Assembly (NCBI RefSeq): GCF_014648075.1
Contig: NZ_BMQK01000013.1
Span: 1 to 64,000, forward strand
DNA: 64,000 nucleotides
Direction: 5' to 3'
From: Streptomyces ruber
GTDB taxonomy: Bacteria; Actinomycetota; Actinomycetes; Streptomycetales; Streptomycetaceae
Every line of letters starts with the position of its first letter. Position 1 is the stretch's first letter. Below, piece by piece: positions 35,623 to 44,200 of this stretch. The translations under genes and the position numbers were made by a program. The notes beneath the pieces were generated by a model. That model did not search any database. It was not told the origin of the DNA and saw nothing but the letters and a program-made list of their open reading frames with translations.

Positions 35623-36627
35623 ATGGAACTGCACGACGTCTGGTTCGTCCTCATCGCCTTCCTGTGGATCGGCTACTTCTTCCTGGAGGGCTTCGACTTC
35701 GGGGTCGGTGTCCTCACCAGGCTGCTGGCCCGCAACCGGCCGGAGAAGCGGGTGCTGATCAACACCATCGGCCCCGTCTGGGACGGCAACGAGGTGTGGC
35801 TCGTCACGGCGGGCGGCGCTACGTTCGCGGCCTTCCCCGAGTGGTACGCCACGCTCTTCTCCGGCTTCTACCTGCCGCTGCTGGTCGTCCTGGTCTGCCT
35901 CATCGTGCGCGGGGTCGCCTTCGAGTACCGGGTGAAGCGGTCCGGAGAGAGGTGGCAGCGCAACTGGGAAGCCGCGATCTTCTGGACTTCGCTGATCACC
36001 GCGTTCGTGTGGGGCCTGATCTTCGGCAACATCGTGCGCGGAGTGAAGATCGACTCCGAGCTGGAGTACGTCGGCGGCATCGGCGACCTGTTCAACCCGT
36101 ACGCCCTGCTGGGCGGCCTGGTGACGCTGTCGCTGTTCACCTTCCACGGAACGGTGTTCGTCGGGCTCAAGACCGTGGGTGAGATCCGGGAGCGGGCACG
36201 GAAGATGTCGCTGCGGGTGGGACTCGTGACCGCCGTGCTGTCCCTCGTCTTCCTGCTGTGGACGCAGGCCGACAAGGGCAACGGTGCCTCGCTGCCCGCG
36301 TTGGTCGTGGCGGTGGTCGCGCTCGTCGCCGCGGTGGGTGTGGCCCAGACAGGGCGTGAGGGCTGGGCGTTCGTGCTGTCGGGGCTCACCGTCGTGGCGG
36401 CGGTCGCGATGCTGTTCCTGACGCTCTTCCCGAACGTCATGCCGTCGTCGCTGCACGAGGACTGGAACCTCACGGTGACCAACGCCTCGTCGAGCCCCTA
36501 CACCCTGAAGATCATGACCTGGTGTGCGGGCATCGCCACACCGGTCGTCCTGCTCTACCAAGGGTGGACGTACTGGGTGTTCCGCAAGCGGATCGGCACG
36601 CATCACCTCGCCGAGGCCGCGCACTGA
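35623..36627 (+). CDS. cydB: cytochrome bd oxidase subunit II
   Basis: 334 residues, about eight membrane helices, with the conserved N-terminal FFLEGFDFGVG and GPVWDGNEVWL. It packs against CydA. Starts 20 bp after cydA with GGGAGC ahead of ATG. Followed by three parS sites before the ABC exporter gene. Confidence 0.97.
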   Translation: MELHDVWFVLIAFLWIGYFFLEGFDFGVGVLTRLLARNRPEKRVLINTIGPVWDGNEVWLVTAGGATFAAFPEWYATLFSGFYLPLLVVLVCLIVRGVAFEYRVKRSGERWQRNWEAAIFWTSLITAFVWGLIFGNIVRGVKIDSELEYVGGIGDLFNPYALLGGLVTLSLFTFHGTVFVGLKTVGEIRERARKMSLRVGLVTAVLSLVFLLWTQADKGNGASLPALVVAVVALVAAVGVAQTGREGWAFVLSGLTVVAAVAMLFLTLFPNVMPSSLHEDWNLTVTNASSSPYTLKIMTWCAGIATPVVLLYQGWTYWVFRKRIGTHHLAEAAH

Positions 36628-36657
36628 GTCCGACAGGGAGCTGTGTCTCCGCGTGGC

Positions 36658-36671
36658 GTTTCACGTGAAAC
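36658..36671. other. parS (ParB-binding site), perfect; 1st of a triplet
   Basis: GTTTCACGTGAAAC, 31 bp after the cydB stop. Confidence 0.92.
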
Positions 36672-36695
36672 ACGGCTCCCCGGGACGAGGGGTGT

Positions 36696-36709
36696 GTTTC
36701 ACGTGGAAC
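36696..36709. other. parS (ParB-binding site), one mismatch; 2nd of a triplet
   Basis: GTTTCACGTGGAAC, 38 bp from the first site of the triplet. Confidence 0.88.
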
Positions 36710-36731
36710 ACGCCCGCTGAGAGAAGAGTGT

Positions 36732-36745
36732 GTTTCACGTGAAAC
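36732..36745. other. parS (ParB-binding site), perfect; overlaps the cydCD start
   Basis: GTTTCACGTGAAAC, 36 bp from the second site. The GTG start of cydCD at 36739 lies inside it; from the alternative GTG at 36730 it codes for FHVK. Confidence 0.92.
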
Positions 36746-39700
36746 CGATCGACCCACGCCTCCTTCGTTACGCCAGGGCCACCCGCCTCTTCCTGGGTGC
36801 GGTCGTCGGCCTCGGTGCCGTCGGTGCTCTGCTCGTCATCGCCCAAGCGATGCTCATAGCCGAAGTGGTGGTCGGCGCCTTCCAGCACGGGATGTCGGTC
36901 GGTGAGCTTCGCACTCCCCTGTTGTTGCTGCTGGCTGTGGCTTGCGGTCGGGCGCTGGTCTCCTGGACGACGGAACTGGCCGCCCACCGGGCAAGCGCGG
37001 CGGTGAAGTCGGAGCTGCGCGTCCGGGTGCTGGAGCGCGCCGCGGCGCTCGGTCCGGGCTGGCTGAGCGGACAGCGCACGGGTTCGCTCATCGCCCTCGC
37101 CACGCGCGGCGTGGACGCGCTCGACGACTACTTCTCGCGCTATCTGCCGCAGTTGGGGCTCGCGATCGTCGTGCCCGTGGCGGTGCTCGCGCGCATCGTC
37201 ACCGAGGACTGGGTGTCCGCGGCCATCATCGTCGGCACGCTGCCGCTCATCCCCATCTTCATGGTGCTCATCGGCTGGGCCACGCGCTCGCAGATGGACC
37301 GCCAGTGGCGGATGCTGTCGCGTCTGTCGGGCCACTTCCTGGACGTGGTCGCCGGGCTGCCGACGCTGAAGGTGTTCGGCAGGGCCAAGGCCCAGGCCGA
37401 GTCCATCAAGCGGATCACCGGCGAGTACAGGCGAGCGACCATGCGCACGCTGCGCATCGCGTTCCTGTCGTCGTTCGCGCTGGAGCTGCTCGCCACGATC
37501 TCCGTCGCGCTGGTCGCGGTGACGATCGGCATGCGGCTCGTGCACGGGGACATGGACCTGTACATCGGCCTGGTCATCCTCGTTCTCGCGCCCGAGGCGT
37601 ATCTGCCACTCAGGCAGGTGGGAGCCCAGTTCCACGCTGCGGCCGAGGGCCTCGCGGCGGCCGAGGAGATCTTCGAAGTACTGGAGACGCCCGTACCGGC
37701 ATCGGGCTCGCAGCCCGTGCCGGAGGGGGAGATCCGCTTCGAGGACGTGACCGTCCGGTACCCCGGGTGGGCGCACGACGCCGTCTCCGACGCGTCCCTC
37801 GCGGTACGGTCCGGGGAGACAGTGGCGCTCGTGGGGCCGAGCGGCGTGGGCAAGTCCACGTTGCTGAACGTGCTGCTGGGGTTCGTGGAGCCCACCGCGG
37901 GGCGGATACGGGTCGGGGGCACCGATCTCGCCTCCCTCGACCGGGACGCCTGGCACGCGCGTGTGGCCTGGGTGCCGCAGCGGCCCCATCTGTACGCCGG
38001 AACCATCGCCGAGAACGTACGCCTGGCACGGCCCGACGCGGACGAGGCGGCGGTACGCGGGGCGCTGGCCGACGCGGGAGCGCTGGCGTTCGTCGAGGCG
38101 CTGCCCGACGGGCCGGACACGCTGCTGGGCGAGGACGGCGCCGGTCTGTCGGCCGGTCAGCGTCAGCGGATCGCCCTGGCACGGGCGTTCCTCGCGGATC
38201 GGCCCGTGCTGCTGCTCGACGAGCCGACGGCCTCGCTGGACGGGGAGACCGAGGCGGAGATCGTGGACGCGGTGCGTCGGCTCGCGGCCGGGCGGACCGT
38301 CCTGCTGGTGGTCCACCGGCCGGCTCTGCTGGAGGTGGCCGATCGAGTGGTCCACCTGGAGCCCGCGACCCCCGTGACGACATCCGGTGCCGCGTCGGCC
38401 GGGAGCGTGCGGGCCGGTGACGAGGACCGGCGGCTCTCGGAGGAGGACCGGGGGGACCCGCGGAACCGCGAGGCTGCAGAGGCGGTTCGTGGGCGGGAGG
38501 CGCCGTCCGGCCGGCGGGTGTCCGTACTGACCCGGGTGCGCGCCATGGCCGGCCCCCGGCGTGGTCGGCTCGCCCTCGCGCTGCTGCTCGGCAGTCTCGC
38601 CCTGGGGAGCGCCGTGGGGCTCATGGCGACCTCCGCGTGGCTCATCTCGCGGGCTTCCCAGCAGCCGCCCGTGCTGTACCTGATGGTCGCCGTGACCGCG
38701 ACGCGGGCGTTCGGCATCGGGCGGGCCGTGTTCCGGTACGCGGAGCGGCTGGTCTCGCACGACGCGGTGCTGCGGATGCTGGCCGACACCCGGGTCGCCG
38801 TCTACCGGCGGCTGGAGCGGCTGGCGCCCGCGGGCCTGCGGCGCGCCCGGCGCGGCGACCTGCTCTCGCGGCTCGTCGCCGACGTGGACGCACTGCAGGA
38901 CTACTGGGTGCGGTGGCTGCTGCCGGCCGGTGCGGCGGTCATGGTCTCGGCCGCCTCGGTGGGGTTCACCGCGTGGCTGCTGCCCGAGGCCGGCGCGGTA
39001 CTCGCCGCCGGACTGCTGACCGCCGGAGCCGGTGTCCCGCTGGTGAGCGGAGCCGTGGCCCGGCGCGCCGAGCGCAGGCTCGCTCCCGCCCGCGGGGCGT
39101 TGGCCGTCCGCACGGCGGACCTGCTCACCGGGACCGCCGAACTGACGGTGGCGGGCGCCCTGCCCGCGCGGCTCGCCGAAGCGCGGCGGGCCGACACCGC
39201 ACTGACCGGGATCGCTGCCCGGGCCGCGACGGCGACCGCACTCGGCGACGGGCTCACCGCGCTCGTCACGGGTCTCACCGTGGTGGGCGCCGCACTCGTG
39301 GGCGTCCAGGCGGTGGCCGACGGCCGCCTCGGCGGGCTGGCGATGGCCGTCGTCGTCCTCACCCCGCTGGCCGCCTTCGAGGCCGTGACGGGACTGCCGC
39401 TCGCCGCGCAGTTCCGGCAGCGGGTGCGCAAGAGCGCGGAGCGGGTGTACGAGGTGCTGGACGCCCCCGACCCCGTACGCGAACCGGAGGACCCCCGGCC
39501 CGCCCCGGTGTCGCCCTTCCCCCTCGTTCTCCGCGGCCTCGCCGCCCGGTACGGCGAACAGGACCGCGACGCCCTCGCCGGGGTGGACCTCACCCTTGAG
39601 GAAGGCCGCCGGATCGCCGTCGTGGGCACCTCGGGAGCGGGCAAGACCACGCTGGCGCAGGTGCTGCTGCGGTTCCTGGACGCCCGGCAGGGGGCGTACA

Positions 39701-40272
39701 CCCTGGGCGGCGTGGACGCGTACGCGCTCGACGGCGACGCCGTCCGGCGGCACGTCGGACTGTGCGCCCAGGATGCCTACCTCTTCGACAGCTCCGTGCG
39801 GGAGAACCTGCTCCTGGCACGGCGGGACGCCACCGAGGCCGACCTCCGGGACGCGCTCGCGCGGGCGCGGCTGCTCGACTGGGCCGACGGTCTGCCGGAC
39901 GGACTCGCGACGCTCGTCGGTGAGCACGGGGCCCGGCTGTCCGGCGGTCAGCGGCAGCGCCTCGCTCTCGCCCGCGCGCTGCTCGCCGACTTCCCGGTCC
40001 TGGTCCTCGATGAGCCCGCCGAACACCTCGACCTGCCGACCGCCGACGCCCTCACCGCGGATCTGCTGGCCGCGACCGAGGGCCGTACGACCCTGCTGAT
40101 CACGCACAGGCTGGCCGGACTGGAGGCCGTGGACGAGGTCGTCGTGCTCGCCGGTGGACGGATCGTCCAGCGGGGTCCGTACACGGAACTGGTGGCGGTG
40201 GAGGGACCACTACGGGACATGGCCGCCCGCGAGGCGGCCGGAGAGCTGCTGGCCGGCGCGTCCGTACGCTGA
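36739..40272 (+). CDS. cydCD: fused CydDC ABC exporter for cytochrome bd assembly
   Basis: 1177 residues, two complete ABC half-transporters in one chain. Each half has six membrane helices and a nucleotide-binding domain: Walker A GPSGVGKST (Lys372) and GTSGAGKTT (Lys969), signatures LSAGQRQR and LSGGQRQR, Walker B VLLLDEPT and VLVLDEPA. CydDC exports thiols (cysteine/glutathione-like) and haem-related factors needed to assemble bd oxidase; the fused form is normal for Streptomyces. GTG 36730 is the alternative start, but GAGAAG at 36721 spaces better to 36739. A terminator follows at 40283. Confidence 0.95.
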   Translation: MKPIDPRLLRYARATRLFLGAVVGLGAVGALLVIAQAMLIAEVVVGAFQHGMSVGELRTPLLLLLAVACGRALVSWTTELAAHRASAAVKSELRVRVLERAAALGPGWLSGQRTGSLIALATRGVDALDDYFSRYLPQLGLAIVVPVAVLARIVTEDWVSAAIIVGTLPLIPIFMVLIGWATRSQMDRQWRMLSRLSGHFLDVVAGLPTLKVFGRAKAQAESIKRITGEYRRATMRTLRIAFLSSFALELLATISVALVAVTIGMRLVHGDMDLYIGLVILVLAPEAYLPLRQVGAQFHAAAEGLAAAEEIFEVLETPVPASGSQPVPEGEIRFEDVTVRYPGWAHDAVSDASLAVRSGETVALVGPSGVGKSTLLNVLLGFVEPTAGRIRVGGTDLASLDRDAWHARVAWVPQRPHLYAGTIAENVRLARPDADEAAVRGALADAGALAFVEALPDGPDTLLGEDGAGLSAGQRQRIALARAFLADRPVLLLDEPTASLDGETEAEIVDAVRRLAAGRTVLLVVHRPALLEVADRVVHLEPATPVTTSGAASAGSVRAGDEDRRLSEEDRGDPRNREAAEAVRGREAPSGRRVSVLTRVRAMAGPRRGRLALALLLGSLALGSAVGLMATSAWLISRASQQPPVLYLMVAVTATRAFGIGRAVFRYAERLVSHDAVLRMLADTRVAVYRRLERLAPAGLRRARRGDLLSRLVADVDALQDYWVRWLLPAGAAVMVSAASVGFTAWLLPEAGAVLAAGLLTAGAGVPLVSGAVARRAERRLAPARGALAVRTADLLTGTAELTVAGALPARLAEARRADTALTGIAARAATATALGDGLTALVTGLTVVGAALVGVQAVADGRLGGLAMAVVVLTPLAAFEAVTGLPLAAQFRQRVRKSAERVYEVLDAPDPVREPEDPRPAPVSPFPLVLRGLAARYGEQDRDALAGVDLTLEEGRRIAVVGTSGAGKTTLAQVLLRFLDARQGAYTLGGVDAYALDGDAVRRHVGLCAQDAYLFDSSVRENLLLARRDATEADLRDALARARLLDWADGLPDGLATLVGEHGARLSGGQRQRLALARALLADFPVLVLDEPAEHLDLPTADALTADLLAATEGRTTLLITHRLAGLEAVDEVVVLAGGRIVQRGPYTELVAVEGPLRDMAAREAAGELLAGASVR

Positions 40273-40282
40273 CGACCCATGT

Positions 40283-40312
40283 CCCGGCGCCGGCGTACGC
40301 GTCGGCGCCGGG
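40283..40312 (+). terminator. terminator of the cyd operon
   Basis: 10-bp arms CCCGGCGCCG / CGGCGCCGGG around a 10-base loop, 10 bp after the cydCD stop. Confidence 0.7.
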
Positions 40313-40395
40313 GATTAATCCGTCCGTGGCACCGGATCCCCCGCACGTACGACATGAACGGGCCTCGGGGCGGTCCGCACGACACGATCGCTGAC

Positions 40396-41487
40396 ATGCG
40401 CTCACGTCGTCCGTCGCTCGCCGGTATGCGTTCTCGTGGTCGCCGTCGTGCACTGCTCGTCCTCCTTCTGGTGATCATGTCCGCGGCGTGCACGGCACGG
40501 CCGGTGGCGGCCGACGGCGGTGGAGGCACGGGACTGTCCGGCGGCGTCGAGGCCGGCGCGCGGGTGGCGCGGTTGTACGAGGACGCGGCCGCGGCGGCAC
40601 AGCGGTACGAGGAGGGGCGGCTGGAGGCGGAGGCACAGCGCGTGGCGGTGCGGCGGCTGGAGAGGCTGCTGTCGCGGGAGCGGACGCGGATCGCCGTGCT
40701 CCACGAGGACCTAGGCCGGCTGGCGCGCGCCCACTACCGCCAGGGCGGCGGACTGCCGTACACCGCGCGGATGCTTCTCTCCGGAGACCCGGAGGGGCTG
40801 CTGCGCGGTCACCGGGCGGCGCGGCGGGCGGAGCACGTCGTCGACAACGCGGTCGACAGGAGCCACCGCGCGGAGACGAGGCTCGCGGCCGACGAGGCGA
40901 GGGCACGGGCACGCAGGGAGAGTCTGGACCGGCGCACCGCCGAACTCGCCGAGGTCAGACGATCCGTCGAGACGAAACTCGAGGAGGCGCGGTGGCTGTT
41001 GCAGGAGCAGGCTGACGCGTCGGCGGCGGCGGGCGCGTGCCGCGGAGCCGTCCCCCTCGACCGGCCCGGGAGCGGGTCGGTGCGGGCATGGGTCGCGCCC
41101 GTGTCGGCGTACGAGCTCTCCGCGGGCTTCGGCAGCGGGGGAAGGCGATGGGCGCACCGGCACACCGGGCAGGACTTCGCGGTGCCCATCGGCACCCCGG
41201 TGCGGGCCGTCGGCGCGGGACGGGTCGTGCGGGTCTCCTGCGGCGGGCCCTTCGGCATCGAGATCGTGCTCCGGCACACGGGCGGCTACTACACGCAGTA
41301 CGCCCACCTCGCCGCGGTCAACGTCGAGCAGGGTCAGCGGGTGGCGGCCGGGCAGTGGATCGGACAGTCGGGCACCACGGGCAACTCGACCGGCCCCCAC
41401 CTGCATTTCGAGGTGCGCATCACGGCGGAGTCGGGGTCGGGGATCGATCCGGTGCCGTGGCTGCTGCGACACGGTGTGGAGCTCTAG
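40396..41487 (+). CDS. secreted M23 (LytM-type) peptidase with coiled coil
   Basis: About 363 residues; start uncertain among 40354, 40396 and 40426, since none has a clear ribosome-binding site. A basic signal region and hydrophobic core (LLVLLLVIMSAACT) export it. A long helical coiled coil (about 50-235) precedes the peptidase domain, with zinc ligands HTGQD and HLHFE. It should cut or activate cleavage of peptidoglycan cross-links. Follows the cyd operon in the same direction but behind a terminator. Confidence 0.85.
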   Translation: MRSRRPSLAGMRSRGRRRALLVLLLVIMSAACTARPVAADGGGGTGLSGGVEAGARVARLYEDAAAAAQRYEEGRLEAEAQRVAVRRLERLLSRERTRIAVLHEDLGRLARAHYRQGGGLPYTARMLLSGDPEGLLRGHRAARRAEHVVDNAVDRSHRAETRLAADEARARARRESLDRRTAELAEVRRSVETKLEEARWLLQEQADASAAAGACRGAVPLDRPGSGSVRAWVAPVSAYELSAGFGSGGRRWAHRHTGQDFAVPIGTPVRAVGAGRVVRVSCGGPFGIEIVLRHTGGYYTQYAHLAAVNVEQGQRVAAGQWIGQSGTTGNSTGPHLHFEVRITAESGSGIDPVPWLLRHGVEL

Positions 41488-41507
41488 CCGGAACTCCCTC
41501 GGGACTG

Positions 41508-41541
41508 AGCGGCAGGCCGGTCCCGGTCGGGGACTGCCGCT
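41508..41541. terminator. hairpin between convergent genes
   Basis: 8-bp arms AGCGGCAG / CTGCCGCT with an 18-base loop; the right arm overlaps the stop codon of the HAD gene. Confidence 0.4.
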
Positions 41542-42427
41542 ACAGCCGCCCTGCCTGCTGCCGACGTTCCTCCACCAGGCGCTCTATCACGACCGCCACT
41601 CCGTCGTCGTTGTTGGCGACGGTCCGGCCCGAGGCCGCGGCGATCACGTCGGGATGTGCGTTGCCCATGGCGTACGAGCGGCCCGCCCAGGTGAGCATCT
41701 CCAGGTCGTTCGGCATGTCACCGAAGGCGACGACCTCTTCGTGGGAGATGCCGCGCTCGGCGCAGCACAGCGCGAGCGTGCTGGCCTTGGAGACACCGGG
41801 ACCGCTGATCTCCAGCAGGGCGCTGGGGCTGGAGCGGGTGATGGTGGCGCGGTCACCGACGGCGATGCGGGCGGTGGCGAGGAAGTCGTCGGGGTCGATG
41901 CGCGGGTGATAGGCGAGGATCTTGAGCAGCGGCTCGCCGACGGTGGCCCCGTCCGGGGCCAGGAGCTTCTCCGCGGGCGCGAGGGCGTCGGGTACCTCCA
42001 GGTGCAGCTTCGGGTACTCCGGTTCCTGGTGAAAGCCGTACGTCTGCTCGATCGCGTACACGGTGCCGGGCGCGGCTTCGCGCAGCAGCCGTATCGCGTC
42101 GAGTGCGTTCTCCCGCGCCAGCTCCCGGACCTTGACGAAACGGTGGGCGCCCGGCCCGCCGTGCAGGTCGACCACGGCGGCGCCGTTCCCGCAGATCGCC
42201 AGGCCGTGGCCGTGGACGTGGTCACTGACCACGTCCATCCAGCGGGCCGGGCGGCCGGTGACGAAGAAGACCTCGATGCCCGCGTCCTCGGCGGCCGCGA
42301 GGGCGGCGACCGTGCGCGGCGACACCGACTTGTCGTCGCGCAGCAGGGTCCCGTCGAGGTCGGTCGCGATCAGGCGGGGCGGGACGGTCGGGGCCGGGGT
42401 CTCGGGCTGTCTCGTCGCGGAGGTCAC
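41540..42427 (-). CDS. HAD-superfamily (Cof-type) phosphatase
   Basis: 295 residues from GTG 42427, chosen because GGGAG lies 9 bases upstream; ATG 42445 is also open. Haloacid-dehalogenase motifs: DLDGTLL (nucleophile Asp), VTGRP and GDMPNDLEML (metal aspartates), with a type-II cap domain. Such enzymes dephosphorylate small metabolites (sugar phosphates, vitamin precursors). A close paralogue is at 49888. Substrate unknown. Confidence 0.85.
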   Translation of the reverse strand: MTSATRQPETPAPTVPPRLIATDLDGTLLRDDKSVSPRTVAALAAAEDAGIEVFFVTGRPARWMDVVSDHVHGHGLAICGNGAAVVDLHGGPGAHRFVKVRELARENALDAIRLLREAAPGTVYAIEQTYGFHQEPEYPKLHLEVPDALAPAEKLLAPDGATVGEPLLKILAYHPRIDPDDFLATARIAVGDRATITRSSPSALLEISGPGVSKASTLALCCAERGISHEEVVAFGDMPNDLEMLTWAGRSYAMGNAHPDVIAAASGRTVANNDDGVAVVIERLVEERRQQAGRL

Positions 42428-42543
42428 GGGCTTATTCTCCCGCATATGCCCGCACTGGCGTACGAGGGTGCGCACAGCGAGAGGTGCGGCACGGCTTTCG
42501 TCGTCGATGCCCCGGCGCGCCTCCCTCCGCCCGCGGATCGCGC

Positions 42544-43446
42544 TCATCCCAGCTGCGCGGGCGCCTCCAGGGCGATTCGCTCGAAGACCTTCTCGTCCGC
42601 GGCGAAGACCGAGTCGGGGATGGGCCAGTGCAGAACGATGTCCGTGAACCCCAGTTCTCGGTGACGTCCGGCGAAGTCCACGAACGCGTCGAGCGAACGG
42701 AGCGGACGGTCGCGGTCCGGCGTGAAACCGGTGAGCAGGATCTTGTCCGTCCCGCCCACGTCCCGGCCGATCTCGGCGCATGCGTCCGCCAGCTTCTCCA
42801 TCTGTCCGCGCAGCGCCCGCACCGACTGTTCGGGGGTGCCCGTCTCGTACAGCCGGGGGTCCCCGGTGGTCACCCACGCCTGTCCGTACCGGGCTGCCAG
42901 CCTGAGCCCCCGTGGGCCGGTGGCGGCCACCGCGAAGGGCAGTCTGGGCCGCTGGACGCAGCCCGGGACGTTGCGTGCCTCGTGCGCGGAGTAGAAGTCG
43001 CCCTCGTACGACACCGCGTCCTCGGTCAGCAGCCGGTCGAGCAGCGGCACGAACTCGGCGAAACGGTCGGCCCGCTCGCGCGGAGTCCACGGTTCCTGGC
43101 CGAGCGCGGTGGCGTCGAAGCCGGTGCCGCCGGCGCCTATGCCCAGAGTGAGGCGGCCGCCGGAGATGTCGTCAAGAGAGATCAGCTCTTTGGCGAGCGT
43201 GACCGGGTGCCGGAAGTTCGGCGAGGTCACGAGCGTGCCCAGCCGCATCCGCTCGGTCACGGCGGCCGCGGCCGTCAGGGTGGGGACCGCTCCGAACCAG
43301 GGGCCGTCGCGGAAGCTGCGCCACGACAGGTGGTCGTATGTGAAGGCCGTGTGGAAGCCGAGCTGCTCGGCGCGCTGCCACGCCGCGCGCCCGCCCTCGT
43401 GCCACCGGAGGTACGGGAGGATGACGGTGCTCAGGCGCAGACTCAT
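42544..43446 (-). CDS. LLM-class (F420-dependent) monooxygenase/oxidoreductase
   Basis: 300 residues, single TIM-barrel of the luciferase-like family. Conserved pieces include TLGIGAGG and FAVAATGPRGLRLAARYGQAW, the cofactor-binding pattern of the F420 group used by Streptomyces. It could reduce or oxidise a wide range of substrates. Starts ATG 43446 with no strong ribosome-binding site. Own transcription unit next to the HAD gene. Confidence 0.82.
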   Translation of the reverse strand: MSLRLSTVILPYLRWHEGGRAAWQRAEQLGFHTAFTYDHLSWRSFRDGPWFGAVPTLTAAAAVTERMRLGTLVTSPNFRHPVTLAKELISLDDISGGRLTLGIGAGGTGFDATALGQEPWTPRERADRFAEFVPLLDRLLTEDAVSYEGDFYSAHEARNVPGCVQRPRLPFAVAATGPRGLRLAARYGQAWVTTGDPRLYETGTPEQSVRALRGQMEKLADACAEIGRDVGGTDKILLTGFTPDRDRPLRSLDAFVDFAGRHRELGFTDIVLHWPIPDSVFAADEKVFERIALEAPAQLG

Positions 43447-43479
43447 GACTGAGAGCCTAAGCGGGCGGCGGGCGGGAGA

Positions 43480-44028
43480 TCAGTTCGGCTCGGGAAACCG
43501 CAGGTGATCGGCCGGTAGGGCGTCCGTCAGCCACACCCCGTTGGCACTGACGCGAAACACATGGCCGGCCCGGTGCATGGCACCGGAGTCCACGGAGAGC
43601 ACGACGGGACGGCCGCGCCGGGCCCCGACGCGAGTGGCAGTCTCACGGTCGGGCGAGAGGTGCACGGCGTGGCGGCTCATCGGGCGCAGTCCCTCCGCCC
43701 GGATCCCGGGCAGCTGGCGGGCCACGGTTCCGTGGTACAGGTACGGTGGCGGAACCGCAGGGGACAGGCCCAGGTCCACCTCCACGGTATGCCCCTGGCT
43801 GGCTCGGATCCGGTTGCCCTCCACGGCGAAGCGCCGCTTGTCATTGACGGCGACCACGTGGTCGAGGTCCGCCCTGGTGAAACGGAAGCCGTGCGCCGCG
43901 GCCGCCTCGACGAGCGAGTCGATGTCGGCCCAGCCGCCGACGTCGAGCGTGAGCCCGATGCGTCCGGGCTGGTGTCGTAGGTGTCTCGCCAGGTACTTCG
44001 ACACCGTGACGAGGCGTTGTTCGTCCAT
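43480..44028 (-). CDS. kptA: RNA 2'-phosphotransferase KptA/Tpt1
   Basis: 182 residues, complete KptA fold: SKYLARHLRH at the start, RASQGH, YHGT and HLS near the end, with the conserved Arg-His-Arg-Arg set. The enzyme moves an RNA 2'-phosphate onto NAD, the last step of tRNA splicing in eukaryotes. Its role in bacteria, which lack that splicing, is unsettled. No RNA ligase or related gene is nearby. ATG 44028; a DnaA-box group lies just upstream. Confidence 0.9.
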   Translation of the reverse strand: MDEQRLVTVSKYLARHLRHQPGRIGLTLDVGGWADIDSLVEAAAAHGFRFTRADLDHVVAVNDKRRFAVEGNRIRASQGHTVEVDLGLSPAVPPPYLYHGTVARQLPGIRAEGLRPMSRHAVHLSPDRETATRVGARRGRPVVLSVDSGAMHRAGHVFRVSANGVWLTDALPADHLRFPEPN

Positions 44029-44103
44029 TCCGTCAGCGTGACGGAGAGACGCGGGTCACGCACATGATTTTGTGCGTGATGTTTAATTCACAGCTAAGTG
44101 GAG

Positions 44104-44165
44104 TTATCCACAAGCGAGTTGGCCAAACCTGTGGACAACCAACGCTCAGGGAGGGGTTGTTCACA
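44104..44165. other. three DnaA-box-like 9-mers in 62 bp
   Basis: TTATCCACA (44104-44112), TTGTCCACA on the minus strand (44130-44138, perfect consensus) and TTGTTCACA (44157-44165), in the gap between kptA and the hydrolase gene. The spacing is about 26 bp between centres. Confidence 0.65.
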
Positions 44166-44200
44166 GCGCCTCGGTGCATCGGGCGGCCAGGGCCTTCGGC

